In this document: positions 19,598 to 30,881 of the stretch, in pieces
How positions within the stretch are numbered: the stretch's first letter is position 1
Layout of the letters: every line of letters begins with the position of its first letter
Notes under the pieces: generated by a model
Seen by the model: only the letters and a program-made list of their open reading frames with translations
Databases searched by the model: none
What the model was told of the DNA's origin: nothing
Assembly (NCBI GenBank): GCA_008690995.1
Contig: VRMN01000001.1
Coordinates: 372,001 to 436,000 of the forward strand
DNA from: Porphyridium purpureum
Lineage: Eukaryota; Rhodophyta; Bangiophyceae; Porphyridiales; Porphyridiaceae
Direction: 5' to 3'
Length of the DNA stretch: 64,000 bases
Position numbers and translations under genes: made by a program

Positions 19598-20417
19598 ACA
19601 TCCATGCCGCTCCCCAACTCTCCTTCGCACAGTACTCAACCACTGTACCCCAAACCCTTATTAAAAGCGGCCGATTTGGATTCGATTCAAGATGCAATAA
19701 AAACACGCACACCCCACACCACACTGACCGCGCGGCGCCGACTGTACCCCGTTCAAGTGTCTCTATGTAAGAGCGTCGCGTTGGTAGAGAGAGAAAACAC
19801 GGACCGATCGATCAGTCGAAAGGCACGAAAACAGAAAGAAAACCGCACCACCCCAACGACGGCGTTTCCGAGCTGGAGGTTTCTCCTCTGGAATGACTGA
19901 ATAACGCCGTGAATGAATCAAATAACGCGTCGAATCCACGAACCACCCGCGGGTGAGTCTAGACGCGCGCTGGAGTTTCTCTTTCTCTCCCTCTCTCCCC
20001 CCTCAGTTCCGCGTTGTTCCGCTATGAGCGGGTTGGTGCGGCATGATTTGGTTGGGTATCAGTGCCTTCAGTGCTTTTTGGTGTTTCTGGTGATTTTCGG
20101 GGTGCGGTTTCTAGGGTGGAAGTGGAGGAGAATTGTGGAGGCTGGCTGGGTTGGATGGATGTGCCGCTCCCGCTCCCGTTCCCGGCGGTTGGACGTTGGT
20201 GTATAACATGCGCTGTGCGGAACATTCTCATACCCAGTGGAGAAGCAGCTGAAGAGGCATTTGTAGACGACTGGGGTGAGAAGGATCAGGTAGCGCGGCA
20301 GGTGAGAAGGTGATAGCTGTGAGCTGCTAGAGCTATATCTGTGTGTGTGTGTGTGCGTGTGTCTGTGTGAGTGTGGTTGAGTGCTGAGGAGTGGGTATAC
20401 CCAAAGGAGGTAGCGGA
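19598..20417. other. Intergenic region with ACTGTAC motifs, CT tract and TG repeat
   Basis: ACTGTAC occurs at 19642 and 19741. A pyrimidine tract lies at about 19978-20006. A (TG)n microsatellite is at about 20338-20362. A 60-codon ATG frame at 20024-20206 encodes a small protein with one hydrophobic stretch (CLQCFLVFLVIFGVRFLGW) and an Arg/Ser-rich tail; it could be a micro-protein or a chance frame in the leader of the next gene. Confidence 0.45.
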
Positions 20418-20936
20418 ATGGCGACGGTGGAAATCGTCTGTCGCGGATCGCGAACGGAGCGCGCGGCAGACGCGCACTCTGCGTGCAGGAATTGCGGCGC
20501 CGCCAGGAGCGTGGCCGGCAACGCGCCGTCGTTTGGCTCGCGCTGGTCGTCGCTGTCGAGCACGGCGCACGCGGGCGCGGGGGATGCGCAGGAGGACGGG
20601 TGGTGCAGTCACCAGGAAAGTGAAGAGGCGCAGGACGTGTTCTGCTCGCCAGAGTGTTTCTGGAGCGCCGAATTGGCGCCGGCTGGTCCGGGCGCGAGCT
20701 CGAACGCGTCATCACGGTCTCACTCCCCCATGACGATGGGCGTGAACCCATTTGCGGATTCGTCCGCGCAAAGAGACACAAAGCGTCAGGCTTGGGACCC
20801 TTCCGAGGGAATTCGTGGCTCGACGACGCGCGCGGTGGAAAGAAACCCGGTCGAGAACGCCGACAACGCCATGTATCTGTTCCACGCAGGGCTGTCGTCA
20901 ACGTTTCGCCCGGAGAATACGTTTAGGGTGCTCTGA
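20418..20936 (+). CDS. Putative FLZ-like zinc-binding protein
   Basis: This is a 172-residue frame. Two Cys pairs are visible, CRNCG near residue 26 and CSPECFWSAEL near residue 78, similar to the treble-clef pattern of FLZ-type fingers (CxxC ... CSxEC). The remainder is Ser/Ala-rich and probably disordered. FLZ proteins in plants act as SnRK1 adaptors, but this assignment rests only on the Cys spacing. The opposite strand is also open here (20068-20901) but is low-complexity and judged a shadow. Confidence 0.5.
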   Translation: MATVEIVCRGSRTERAADAHSACRNCGAARSVAGNAPSFGSRWSSLSSTAHAGAGDAQEDGWCSHQESEEAQDVFCSPECFWSAELAPAGPGASSNASSRSHSPMTMGVNPFADSSAQRDTKRQAWDPSEGIRGSTTRAVERNPVENADNAMYLFHAGLSSTFRPENTFRVL

Positions 20937-21087
20937 TTCTGTCTCGTGTACTTGTACCTTTTGTAATTTATGTTCATCTAGCTAAAAAGTTGTAAACGTA
21001 GTTTTAGGATAGCATTCAATCTTCGGCGAATTCCCTTTGTCCGAAAGAGTCTCGCGTCCACGGTGCTGCCTTCTCCTATTAGACCGG

Positions 21088-22257
21088 TCACGTCCCTTTG
21101 GCGCTACACTGTACTTGTACACGCGCGGCGTCCATCATCTCGGCCACCACGATGGACTCTTCCGGTGGATACTGCGGGCACTCAAGCAGCCCGGAGAGCA
21201 GGCATCGCATGACTGCCGCAGCTTCGTAAGCAAACCCGATCGAGTTTGGGTAATTAAATCCGCCCGCTTCCGCTATTTCCGGAGTGCTTTGCGGCAGCGC
21301 AAACGACAGCTGGTTGTGCACGACATTTCCGCGCCCGTTCTTCTTGCTCGACACGGTAATGCTAAGCGGGCAATGCGCTGGTGTGTGTATAATTAAACGT
21401 CCTTCAGTTCCCACGACTGAGGTCTCCTCCGCGCTTTCGCACATGAGCCCGTACGAGACAGATGCGCCGTGCCTGCCGTACCGCAGCGCAAGCGAGCCGC
21501 TCATGTCAACGCTTAGTTGCATGTCGTAGTGCCCTACTCCAACCAGTTGGTCTGGCGCTTTGCCCCTGAATGCCCAGCTCACGGCGGCCAGAGGATAGAC
21601 ACCGACGTAGAGCAGAGCGCCACCGCCTAGCTGTGGATCATACATTGGAGACTCGGGGTACTTTTCCTGCTCGAAACTGTTGAATCCAAAGTCCGACATC
21701 ACTTGGGAGACTTCTCCAATTTCCTTGCGCTCAAAAATGAGATGTCTCGCATGCTCGACAGCCGGGAAAAACCGAGTCCACATGCCCTCGAGGAAAAAGA
21801 GCTTCTTCGCGCGCGCCAGCTGGACCATCGTGCGAACCTGAGTGGCATCAAGACCTGCTGGCTTTTCGACAAGAACATGCTTGCCTGCCTGGAGCGCCAT
21901 GGTCGCATGCACAAGATGCTCACTTTGGACCGTGCCCACGTACACGATCTGCACGTCCGGATCCTCGACCAGCTGCTGATATCCTTCATACCACCGCGCG
22001 ATCCCATGCCGCTGCGCAAACTTCTCCGCGCGCGCTCCTTCCCTCGCGGCCACCGCCACGACCCTTGCACACGGAAGCACTTTGAGCGCCTGCACAAAGT
22101 CGTGACACACCCGACCGGCGCCGACAATCCCCCAACGCACTTGCGCGCCGGCCGGGTGCTGCTTCTCGTACTCCTCCAGCGGCAATGTCAGCTTGCTCGC
22201 AATATCCAGCGGAACTGGCGCGAGCGCCGCCTCCACCGGCTGTCCTCCACCCGTCAT
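21088..22257 (-). CDS. Gfo/Idh/MocA oxidoreductase, dihydrodiol dehydrogenase-like
   Basis: This 389-residue protein has a Rossmann start at about residue 42 (WGIVGAGRVCHDF), the EKPAGL motif with the conserved Lys of the family, and LEGMWTRFFPA. The last segment is characteristic of trans-1,2-dihydrobenzene-1,2-diol dehydrogenase and NADP D-xylose dehydrogenase relatives. The C-terminal beta-sheet domain follows. It probably oxidises a sugar or dihydrodiol with NADP in the cytosol. The N-terminal 35 residues are extra but do not look like a transit peptide. The start is the first in-frame ATG. Confidence 0.82.
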   Translation of the reverse strand: MTGGGQPVEAALAPVPLDIASKLTLPLEEYEKQHPAGAQVRWGIVGAGRVCHDFVQALKVLPCARVVAVAAREGARAEKFAQRHGIARWYEGYQQLVEDPDVQIVYVGTVQSEHLVHATMALQAGKHVLVEKPAGLDATQVRTMVQLARAKKLFFLEGMWTRFFPAVEHARHLIFERKEIGEVSQVMSDFGFNSFEQEKYPESPMYDPQLGGGALLYVGVYPLAAVSWAFRGKAPDQLVGVGHYDMQLSVDMSGSLALRYGRHGASVSYGLMCESAEETSVVGTEGRLIIHTPAHCPLSITVSSKKNGRGNVVHNQLSFALPQSTPEIAEAGGFNYPNSIGFAYEAAAVMRCLLSGLLECPQYPPEESIVVAEMMDAARVQVQCSAKGT

Positions 22258-23608
22258 CACACACCACAAACGCGTCCACTAACACCACACCCGCACCCAA
22301 ACAAGTCTGCTGCCCTTCTTCCAAAACAACACACCAAGCTTCCTCCTCACGGCATTGCAGAGGAATGCGAGAACCAAAAACGGTTCAACACGGTTTCTGG
22401 AGGTACACGTGTGTCCCTATCAAATCCGGCACATCTCATAGAGACTTCGACAAACGGTTTATCGGCTCATCGCTGCATGTGAAGAGCATCGGGCCACATG
22501 TGGAGCAAAATATTCTTTGATGCTCCGCGCTGGTGTGTGCCGATCAACCCATCGACATAATGTGCGCACGCTTCGCTTAAAAACGGCGCCCAGTATTGCC
22601 ATACAGAAATTGCTCTTGAACGCAGCACAAACCTGCGCCATTAGTCTTCACCAAATCAGCTGCCGGCCTTGTACTGTCGAACACTGAATGCGCTGCTCTT
22701 CGTTTCGCGCACTGGCGCACGTGATGGCTGCCCTGCGCCGCTTTTATTTTCGCCTGTGAGGGTATGTTCTTTTCTCGGGGTTCTCCGAGGAATTTTTTTG
22801 GTTTCTTCCAAAATTGCCAGGTAGGCGATACTCACGTGTCCATCTTCAGCAAGTCAGTTTCGAAGCCACTTTTCGAGCGCCTGAACCACAAGACGCCTTG
22901 CGGTCAAACATTTTGTACAAGGTGCTCATCCTTGCACCTGCTAATTTGCTTAACGGCTTGAGTGTGACCATACGTGAGGGCACGGACTGCATCACCGCTG
23001 CGTATAATGACACGCCCTGGGTACCGATGTAGCCGACTGCAACCTTTGATTCACGGGTCAGAAGAAGATTCGAGAAGTTAAGGCTTCTTGTGTTCGAAAA
23101 GATTGGAGTCCCAGGCTGGAGTTTATCGAACCAGGGTCCGTTTCTTGGGCACAATCACAACTTTCACCAATGGCATTGGCAAGACTTGAGCGGACAGAGG
23201 CCTTCATCGATGTGAGATTTATGACAATGCGGAAACCTCGCTCTGCGGACACAAGCTGCCGACCGCCAAACCAGTTTATCACCCTTTCGCTAATTAATTA
23301 TCCTTTCTAACTCAAACGTATTCCGTACGGACGGCCACGATGACCACGCTCTTCGTCGAGCATCATTTGCGGTAGCTCTCTACACCAATGCACATTTTCT
23401 CCAGGCTCCTTCTCGTGGCCGACAATTTCAGGCCAGCTTGGCACTTCTCAGTCGCCGTTCTTGACGTCGGCAGAATCGCCGTTCCGTTCTGCGGCCGCTC
23501 TGCCGCGCATCTCAACATGATGTCTCAGCGCCAACTGCCGCATTCACCAGACGAGCCTTTGACCTGCGCTCTTTGAAAACGTTCACAAGCAGGGAAAAAG
23601 AAGTAGGC
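22258..23608. other. 1.35-kb interval without a convincing gene
   Basis: Only weak minus-strand frames are present (23282-23058 and 23154-22846, the latter containing VGYIGTQGVSLYAAVM). They have a protein-like composition and may be remains of a decayed gene. Their frames do not join and no family was recognised. Confidence 0.35.
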
Positions 23609-26600
23609 CTTCGGATGATGTGGATTTGGGAGCAGGATTGGAGACGTGCCTCCGACACCAGAGATGTGCCGCCAGCCGTTACTTGCCGCCTGCGCGGTGA
23701 ACAGGGTCATTGGGCGCCGCCGCGGCAGCTGCCGGACGCGGAAAGGTGCGATGATACGTTCGAGCCGAGCTAGAACGGATGGACGACGCAAGTGATCGAC
23801 CGGGTGTTTTCGTCGTACAGCTGGTGTGTCTATTCGTGTGCGCTGGTGTGTCTATTCGTGTGCGCTGGTGTCGGCCGCGGACTTGCGCTCGCTGTGCATG
23901 AGCTGAGCCACTTGCTCGCGGCGCTGGTGCTGCTATTGACCCGGGGCGCAGCAGATACACATGGTAGGGATTGCGTTGGACGACAGAGAAGGCAGCTGCC
24001 GTCGTGGAGTCATACGGTGTTGATTCGTTTGCAGGAAGGATGGCGAGTAAGCCAAGGCGTGTTCACGCGGGCGAGCCTTCTCGCAAATTGTTCCGTGTCA
24101 TGGTGAAGTGAAACGGTGTTGCTTTGGCCGTTGGTGACTTTGTTACCCCAGCGCGACCAGCCGCATGTGGTATTATCGCGCGACGTGCTGCAGCATGCGC
24201 AGGCAGTGCATCTTGCTGGCGCTTTCGGAAGCGCGGGATGGACTTTCGTGCTGTTTGCTAACGTGCTGCTGCGCGGATGTTCGTCAATGTTTGACATGGC
24301 CTTTCTGCTTGCCGCGCTCTGGAATCTAGCTGATGCAATCGTATCTGACTGTTGCGCGTGCAATGCCTCAGCGCCTTTTTTCCTTCTGCGGCAACTTTGG
24401 GGCACTTTTTTTGTTCTGGAAAGTCCCGCGTGTCGCGCGGGGAATCTATGAAATGATTGACGCAATGATTGACGAGACACCACTTCGTGGTGCACAGGCC
24501 GGTGGCGCAGTGGTGCTTATGCCAAAGGGCGGCCCGAATGAAAGTTACCGCGCCATCCGCCACCGTCTAGTCAACTCCAAACGTGGCGACCTAGCCAAAA
24601 GGACAACCTGTGGGATCCGCTGGCGCGTGTGCATTTGGAAGCATTTTGTCTCTTTGATTCGCTTGGTCAAACGAGTGTTCAAGTTTTGGCGACCAACCAG
24701 CGCTGGTGAAGAAGCTTACGTGAACGAGCATAATCCGGTCATGGGAGGCCTGGAAACACGCTCGACCAAGACATCGACAATCGCGACGATGGATGTGTAT
24801 GCATATTGGGCAGTTCTCATGCAGGGTCACGCGAGATTTGCGACGTCGTCTTTGTCAGAGGCATGTGAGACGCAGCCGCACAACTGGTCCGGTCCGCGAA
24901 TGAAAAGCATGTGGGTGCGATCGGCGGCACCGGATCGGAACCTCGATAGAGTGTACACGCGCGTGACTGAAAATTTTCAGATTTTTGTGACGCACAACGG
25001 AGACTCTGATTCCTACGAACTATTTCAGGAAAGCGTAAGCGCCAGGACATTCCACCCATGGCTGGACCGTGTCCTGCAGATTTCGAACCATGGAACGGGA
25101 GATTCGATCAATATCGCAGGCATGCTTGATTTGCTTTGTACGCAAGGCATGTGGTACGAGTCAGTCAGGCTGGCGGACTGCATGTACGTGCTTCGCTCTG
25201 TAAAAGAAAAGGTGGACTTTGACCTCGTGCGTCGCGCCGCCGCGGTCTTTGAGACAGAGTTTTTGGCGTGGAGCAAGCTTCTCGTAGTGGACGAGGCGTG
25301 AGGCGCAGGTACTGGAAAATAGCATGAGCGTCCTACATCAGCAAATTCAGCCAGCATCGAGGATGTCAGTCTTGGCATGGATGCGTCGACAGATGCATTC
25401 GTCTCAGAGCTCGATAGGATGGTTTTAATCAGTCATTGCCTGCGTGAGATCAGCGAACGATACCACGAGATTGGGTATGAGCTAGTGAATATCCTAGGCA
25501 CCGCGTCGGTGGACTTCTTTTTCCGCAACTCAACGCGCAAGAGCATGGAATGGTTTCTAGAGCGAGCGCGCGGAACCTTTGGAATCGCAGTTTCCAGCAC
25601 CGTGAGAAGCGACGAGGCCGTTTTTGCAGCGTTTGGACAACCCAAGTTTTGTGATTCGGGTATGGAAGAGTCGCGCACAGGCTTTGATACTGTGTTGTAC
25701 GGCAGCGAGGTGCATGCACTGCACATACCTATACTTGGTCCAGATGGCAATGGCCGGCCGCAGCAGCTTTAGAAATACCACCAGTTGCAGGATATTCATG
25801 ATGAAATGCTTCGGATCGCGCATCGACCGGAGAATTTTTAAATTGAGGCAAGTCTTTTGCGGCGTATTGAGGATGGACTGGGCGACCAACTGATGGAAGA
25901 TCTTCACAGATCGCTCGGACTGGGCTCAATCAGCAGCGGAGGCGCGTTTGTGAAACAAGTGACATCTTCGTTACGTCAGACAGGGGGGTCCGTGCACGTA
26001 CAGAAGAGCGCGTTGAAAAGCTTGCGCACGGGCCCGCTAAAACCTGTATAGCTACTGCTGGACGATTTTGCACTCGCACGTGATGGGAATGCTGACTCTG
26101 CTCATGGGGATCTGCTGTCCAAGAACACAACTAGCAGTCTGTCTGCGTCTCCCGAAGCCGCCCGGCCACGCGAGGATACTGCGTATTCTAATATTGCAGA
26201 TATCGACTCACCGACACAACGTAGCTCCGAGACGCGAAGGAATCGCGTATCGGACAGGTATGTCGAGGCGATAAATAATTTGAATGGGGTCACAGTGGTG
26301 GCGCAAGATCAGAAACAGCCCGACTAGCTTAACATGGAGAATGATAGGCAGGACGCCACGGATGCGCCGGGCGCGACGGTGATTCGCTTACCGCGCTCAG
26401 CGTTCTTCCTTTGCTCGTTTGATTTGGAATCTGGACAGTTCCTGAAAGCTGAAAGGCTTGCATCGCGCATGCAAGCGTTTTTGGATGAGCGTCGCGACGA
26501 CGGAAAGCCAGGAGTACCATCACGCTTCGATAAAAATTAAGAGAAAGCCCAGGATGGACTCTATTGCGCAAGATTTAACCGACCTTCCAGGAGTTGTCGA

Positions 26601-28377
26601 AAGAATTGAGCAAGACTGGGACGCAGCGGGTGGGGCTCTTGTGCCAGGCGGTACGTCTGGAGCGTCTTTATAGTTCTCGATATCTGTCGAATCGCACAAT
26701 GACAAAGTGGTCAAGGAGCTCGTGCGGTGTTTTGACGAATTGACTGAGAACAATACACTCTATCAGCACTCTACCAGAGGTCTTGGACGTGGGCTTGGCG
26801 TGCTTGTCGTTGGCATAGAGGTGTCATTCTGGGTGTCGGAGCAGTGCGTAGCTGATCTCGAAACTGCCTTTCTCAAAATTACGGCGCGCGCATGGAGCAG
26901 GAACAAGATTTTGTCGGCGCTTGGGACGTTTCGTGACCCTTCTAGTCCCGTGGGGTTCGCGCATGGCTCGATGCAGAGTTTAGGGTTTACTATGATTAAG
27001 CATGCGCTGATTCTGATGGTCACAAATTCTGGCGTGACGTTTCCGACGCACCGCTCGGTCAAGTTGCTTGAAAAGAGTTTCCCAGGGCATATGTTTGTAC
27101 TAACCATTGACCGTACAAATCCGATCAGCGACGTGGTCCACCATCGCGTCGACCGAGTGATCGTCACCCACGCGGGCCCGTGCCCTGCTGAGCCAGCGAC
27201 TTTTGGGCTGCTTGCCGTGGACCATAAATTATCGCGCCTGCTAGAGGTACGCATGCGGTCCACATTTGCCAAGTATGGAGGGAATCCCGTGCAGCCATTT
27301 GGGAAAAGGTACGGCGCGAGCGATCTTCAAACGTTTGCGGATACACATGAAGCCTTCACACTCAACATGTCTGAGTACTGCAGCTTGGTTTCGCCGGTGC
27401 ACGTCCAGATACGACAAGCTGGGCAGAGATTTGGCTTTCACGTGCTGCAACCGTTTGTCTGCGTTCTGCTTAGCACCATCTACATTGTAATTACGGTTGG
27501 GCTCACGGATCCACCAGTCATTGAAAGCGCAGGCCGTATCTGCGGACCCAACCTGACTCAATGCAGCAACTCAAATGCTGAACGCTACGTTTCAGGTCTG
27601 TTGGACTCGTTCATTTACGTCATGCTGCCGTTCTGGACAGCCTTCTTGATTCATCTTGTGGCAAAGCGCCATTTACTGGCGCGACTGGGCAAGCGGGCTC
27701 TGGTGATTTGCGGCATTCCGTGGGTGGCTCAGTCGCTCGAAATGTATTTGAGCAAGCTTTTCGCGCTTGCATTTAGTTGGATGAGCATTGAGGTGCACAG
27801 CGTGAGCCCGCCGGACCATTTCGTGCAACGGTTCACACATCGGGTGACACGCGGGGCCATGTTGGCCTTTGGGCGACCGGACGGGCGCTCGATCGCGCTC
27901 TCCTCTGCAGAAGCTGAATGCTTGTTGTTCGCGCTACAGGCAAAGTGTGTGCAGACCCTCGGCTGCGGTCCAGATGGTGTCATGGACGGGCACAACCCTC
28001 ACAAGCCCCGACTTTTTGCGAAAGATGACGTGGCCGCGCCGCCGACTCGAAGAGGAAAATTCATGTGCGAAAACATGCTTGAAAGGCTTTTGCTCGCAAG
28101 GGATCTGGGTTCGGACACCATGGCCTTAGACCTCAAGGATTCGACTTCTGTGCATGAGATCCAGAGTAGGCATGAGACAATCGTTTCGCGTGGTCAAAGT
28201 TCGAACCATCAGAACGGAGAGAATGCGGACCCATTACTGTTGGGCAGTTCGAAAGGGCAGACCACCATTGCAACCAAGCTGGATCAGAACATGCTTAGTA
28301 TTTTGCAGGGCAAGAACACGACGAAACATTCCAATCTTCTGAATGCCCAGCTCGACTCACTCCACATGCAGTACTAG
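23609..28377 (+). pseudogene. GlmS-like membrane protein (class II amidotransferase plus SIS), interrupted
   Basis: One protein can be followed across 4.8 kb. It has N-terminal membrane segments (about 23.8-24.45 kb). A class II glutamine amidotransferase-like region follows (GHARFATSSLSEACETQPHNW, VTHNGDSDSYELF, GTFGIAVSST), then a sugar-isomerase SIS domain (LMVTNSGVTFPTHRSVKLL) and C-terminal membrane segments (about 27.43-27.78 kb). The plus-strand frame is broken by in-frame stops near 23771, 24104, 25299, 25320, 25770, 25839, 26049, 26325 and 26671. It shifts at a poly-T run (about 24376-24412) and near 26500. Intact stretches are 24333-25301, 25377-25772 and 26707-28377. A 57-nt intron (25298-25354, GTGAGG...CCAG) could remove two of the stops. 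It is either a host pseudogene or a gene with many short introns. The TTCGI sequence may mark the nucleophile Cys. Confidence 0.6.
23821..23864 (+). repeat. 22-bp perfect tandem duplication
   Basis: The unit CTGGTGTGTCTATTCGTGTGCG occurs twice in direct tandem (23821-23842 and 23843-23864) inside the first hydrophobic segment of the GlmS-like gene. Its length is not a multiple of three, so the copies are read in different frames. Confidence 0.9.
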
Positions 28378-28509
28378 TGGCTAGAACGTAGGAGCACTGG
28401 ATTGGGTTTGGGACGCAGCAGCACTCTGGGGCGCACCAATATAGGCGCGGGATTGGAACACGGCTACACGCTAGGATGATCGTCGACGGGACTGGAGCGG
28501 AGCGGCACG

Positions 28510-28986
28510 ATGGGGCACACAGCGACGCGCCTAGAGCGCACATTCACGGGACTGTATGAGAGCATGTATGCGGAAGAGCGCGCGGTGCGCGTGACCAGCT
28601 TTGCGCCGGAGGCCGACGTGGATGAGGTGGAGAAGCGAAGGCGCAAAGACGTGGCTGTAGCTTCCATGGCACGACTTGAAAGCAGTGCGATTCTGCTGTG
28701 CGAGGGGCGGTACTTTAGCGCTGAGCGTTTTGTCGGACTCTGCGTGCTGTTCCATGCCATGGCACGAACATGCAGCGTTTGGTGGCCGCGGAACTGGGAC
28801 ATGGCTCACAGCCAGAGCCACTTGAAAGTGGTGTCCACGGCGTGTCCCGTCAGCGCCAGCGATCTTGGCCGTGTGCTCCGCCGCTCCGAGCGCATGCGCC
28901 GAGGCCAAGCGGGGAGTGACGTCCGCGGGTCTGCGCTGAAAGGCACCAGCCACCACGGAGGCGACTTCTACACCACAGTGATCTGA
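28510..28986 (+). CDS. Hypothetical protein
   Basis: This 158-residue ATG frame has GC-rich third positions. The N-terminal half is charged (EVEKRRRKDVAVASMARLE). A short hydrophobic stretch follows (FVGLCVLFHAMARTC), and the C-terminal half is Ser/Arg/Gly-rich. No family is recognised. It follows the interrupted GlmS-like gene by 132 bp in the same direction. The opposite strand is also open (28531-28995) but has a less coding-like composition. Confidence 0.45.
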   Translation: MGHTATRLERTFTGLYESMYAEERAVRVTSFAPEADVDEVEKRRRKDVAVASMARLESSAILLCEGRYFSAERFVGLCVLFHAMARTCSVWWPRNWDMAHSQSHLKVVSTACPVSASDLGRVLRRSERMRRGQAGSDVRGSALKGTSHHGGDFYTTVI

Positions 28987-29816
28987 ATCATCCACCTGCC
29001 GCCTCGCAAGAACTCACATTGGAACTCGCGAGGAAAACGGGAAAGTGCGAACGCGCCAAAAAAGCACAGCGGGCGCGCGTGATGGCACGGCACTTACCAT
29101 GTGAACAAAAAGTCCACTTTCGTGCTCATTCCGGAGGAGAGAAACCGCGCGACACGACCATTTCGTCGACTGCTGCGCGCGTGCTATCACCGGCGCAGAC
29201 CCCGCCGCCATTTCGCCGGCCACGTTATTTGTTCAGCTGCGCATCGCGTGGAACGCACCAACCTGTGGCACATTAGCGGCGTGCAACACACACATCGACC
29301 ACACAACCACACAACCACACACCCTCCAACGGCCGTGTCTGCGCACTTGCACGTGTGCGTCTGTGCGAGCGTGATTCCAACGGCACTCGCGGCATGTCAG
29401 CACGTTGCCGGAGCGCACGGCACGCGCAACCAGCGTACTGTACTTGCGTCTCACATGCGCGGATTGGCGCGCACCGCGCGAGCGCGAGAAACGCGCGGTC
29501 CGCGTTGAGTGCTTTCTTTTTTTTCTCCACGCGCGGCGGCTTTCCCGCTTTGTTGCGCTTCACGGTTGCAGCGGCTTCGGCCTCATCAGCGAGTTGAAGA
29601 GTTGGCGTGTCGTGTTGGACGCGTGCCGAATTCGGAAACCCGGTATAAAGTGGTTGTGGTAGGAGCATTGATCCTTTCGAGGAGGAAAGCGACAGAGCGA
29701 CGCGGCAGCACGGCGAGACGGTCTTTTTAAAGCAGGCATACGTGAACGGAAGCATTGATGTTGGGGAGTGAAGAGGCAGAGAAAGGGAGAGAGAGGGGAA
29801 GAGGCATCGAAGTGGA
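28987..29816. promoter_or_regulatory. Intergenic/leader region with ACTGTAC and TATA box
   Basis: No convincing gene is present. ACTGTAC is at 29437-29443. TATAAAG at 29644-29650 lies about 170 bp before the next ATG. The rest is GC-rich with A/C-rich runs at about 29285-29325. A long minus-strand frame over 29273-30172 is low-complexity. Confidence 0.4.
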
Positions 29817-30347
29817 ATGGTGAGCGAGCGGTGGTTGAGGGGGAGGATGGGGTTTGTGAGTGGCTTGCCGACGAGCGCAAAGGCGCGGGTTGCGGCAGAC
29901 GTGAGGACGTGCGGCTCGCAACGGACGTGTGCGGGCGTGCGAGGGGAGACGCGCGGCAGCGTGCAAGGCGGGTCGTCGAGGATACACAAGCTGGGTGTCG
30001 TGGTGCTCGACGTTGAGCAAGCGATTCGGAGCGCGGACGCGCAGGCAGCAGCGGCAAGACGGAGCGACCCTTTCGCAGGCACGCCGCAGCGTATGGTGGG
30101 CAACTCTGGTCGCGGACTTCGAAGACTGGCGCGGACACCGCAGAGACAGCCCACGAGGCTGTGCCACACCACAGGCTTGTCTGGAACGCCGCTCTTTGGT
30201 CAGGACCTGCGAACTGCTATGAGCGCGATTGCGCGTTACGAGTCGTTTCTGGGCCGCGAGGTACCGCTGAGCGAGCGCGCAGAGCTGCAAGACAACGACA
30301 TTATTTACATCGCCGAGTCAAGCGCGCTAGCGTGCCGGCTTGCATGA
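29817..30347 (+). CDS. Hypothetical protein, possibly organelle-targeted
   Basis: This 176-residue frame begins at the first ATG downstream of the TATA box. The first 55 residues are rich in Arg, Ala and Ser with no acidic residue between Glu4 and about residue 40. The C-terminus contains a plausible folded piece (ARYESFLGREVPLSERAEL, IIYIAESSALA). No family is recognised. Confidence 0.45.
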   Translation: MVSERWLRGRMGFVSGLPTSAKARVAADVRTCGSQRTCAGVRGETRGSVQGGSSRIHKLGVVVLDVEQAIRSADAQAAAARRSDPFAGTPQRMVGNSGRGLRRLARTPQRQPTRLCHTTGLSGTPLFGQDLRTAMSAIARYESFLGREVPLSERAELQDNDIIYIAESSALACRLA

Positions 30348-30881
30348 GACTTGTACGCAACACAGCGCTCGTCGCTCGCTGTGCCTGTTTCTGAAATCCG
30401 ACGTTTAACATTCACCGATACGACTACTAAACTGACCTACCTGATTCTAAACGATGAGAGCCAGTCAGGCAACGCCTGTTTTTCTCTCCTTGAGCTAGAG
30501 CCTGCTCGGCATCCTTGTCCGGTGGAGTTGTCTCAGTCTCTGGATTCCACGAGCTGTATTTGCAGCCTTGACAGTGTGAAACGCATTTGTTGCGTGAGAA
30601 TAGGAAAAGCGGACGTGACCGTCTCTTGAAGAGCAACGCGTCGACGCCTGTTCGCGCCGCACTGTCACGGTCGCATCGCTCTCGCATGTGCAGTCAACAA
30701 CCGCGCCACCTGACGCGCGCAGCCGCGGAGTCCAAGCGCAAGCGCGCATGGAGTACATGAAGCTGGGTACAGCTGGTGTGTGTTTTTGGGGTTTGAGCCG
30801 AGATTTATCGAAGTGCGTGCCGCGGCGGTGTGGGAGAGAGACAGAGGGAGAGCGAGGCGCGTAGGGAATGAAAGGTGTACG
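30348..30881. other. Intergenic, nothing recognised
   Basis: About 530 bp with only short frames. It includes the promoter and leader of the ChaN-like gene; no ACTGTAC copy was found here. Confidence 0.4.

Noticed and set aside
19671-19690. B-box-like sequence GGATTCGATTC
   Set aside because: The T-stem would close a five-base loop and no A box or acceptor lies at a suitable distance.
20068-20901. Long minus-strand open frame opposite the FLZ-like gene
   Set aside because: It is dominated by His/Thr/Ser/Arg runs from the TG repeat and GC-rich DNA, has no family signal, and the plus strand carries the Cys motifs.
23771-26673. Reassigned stop codons (TAG/TAA as Gln) in the GlmS-like gene
   Set aside because: Neighbouring genes clearly end with TAG, TAA and TGA. 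Any stop can be derived from Gln or Arg codons by one C-to-T change, so the fit of Gln is not evidence. Pseudogene or introns are simpler.
29273-30172. 299-codon minus-strand frame
   Set aside because: Low-complexity composition. The plus strand has a TATA box and an ATG frame ending in a fold-like C-terminus. It looks like a shadow.
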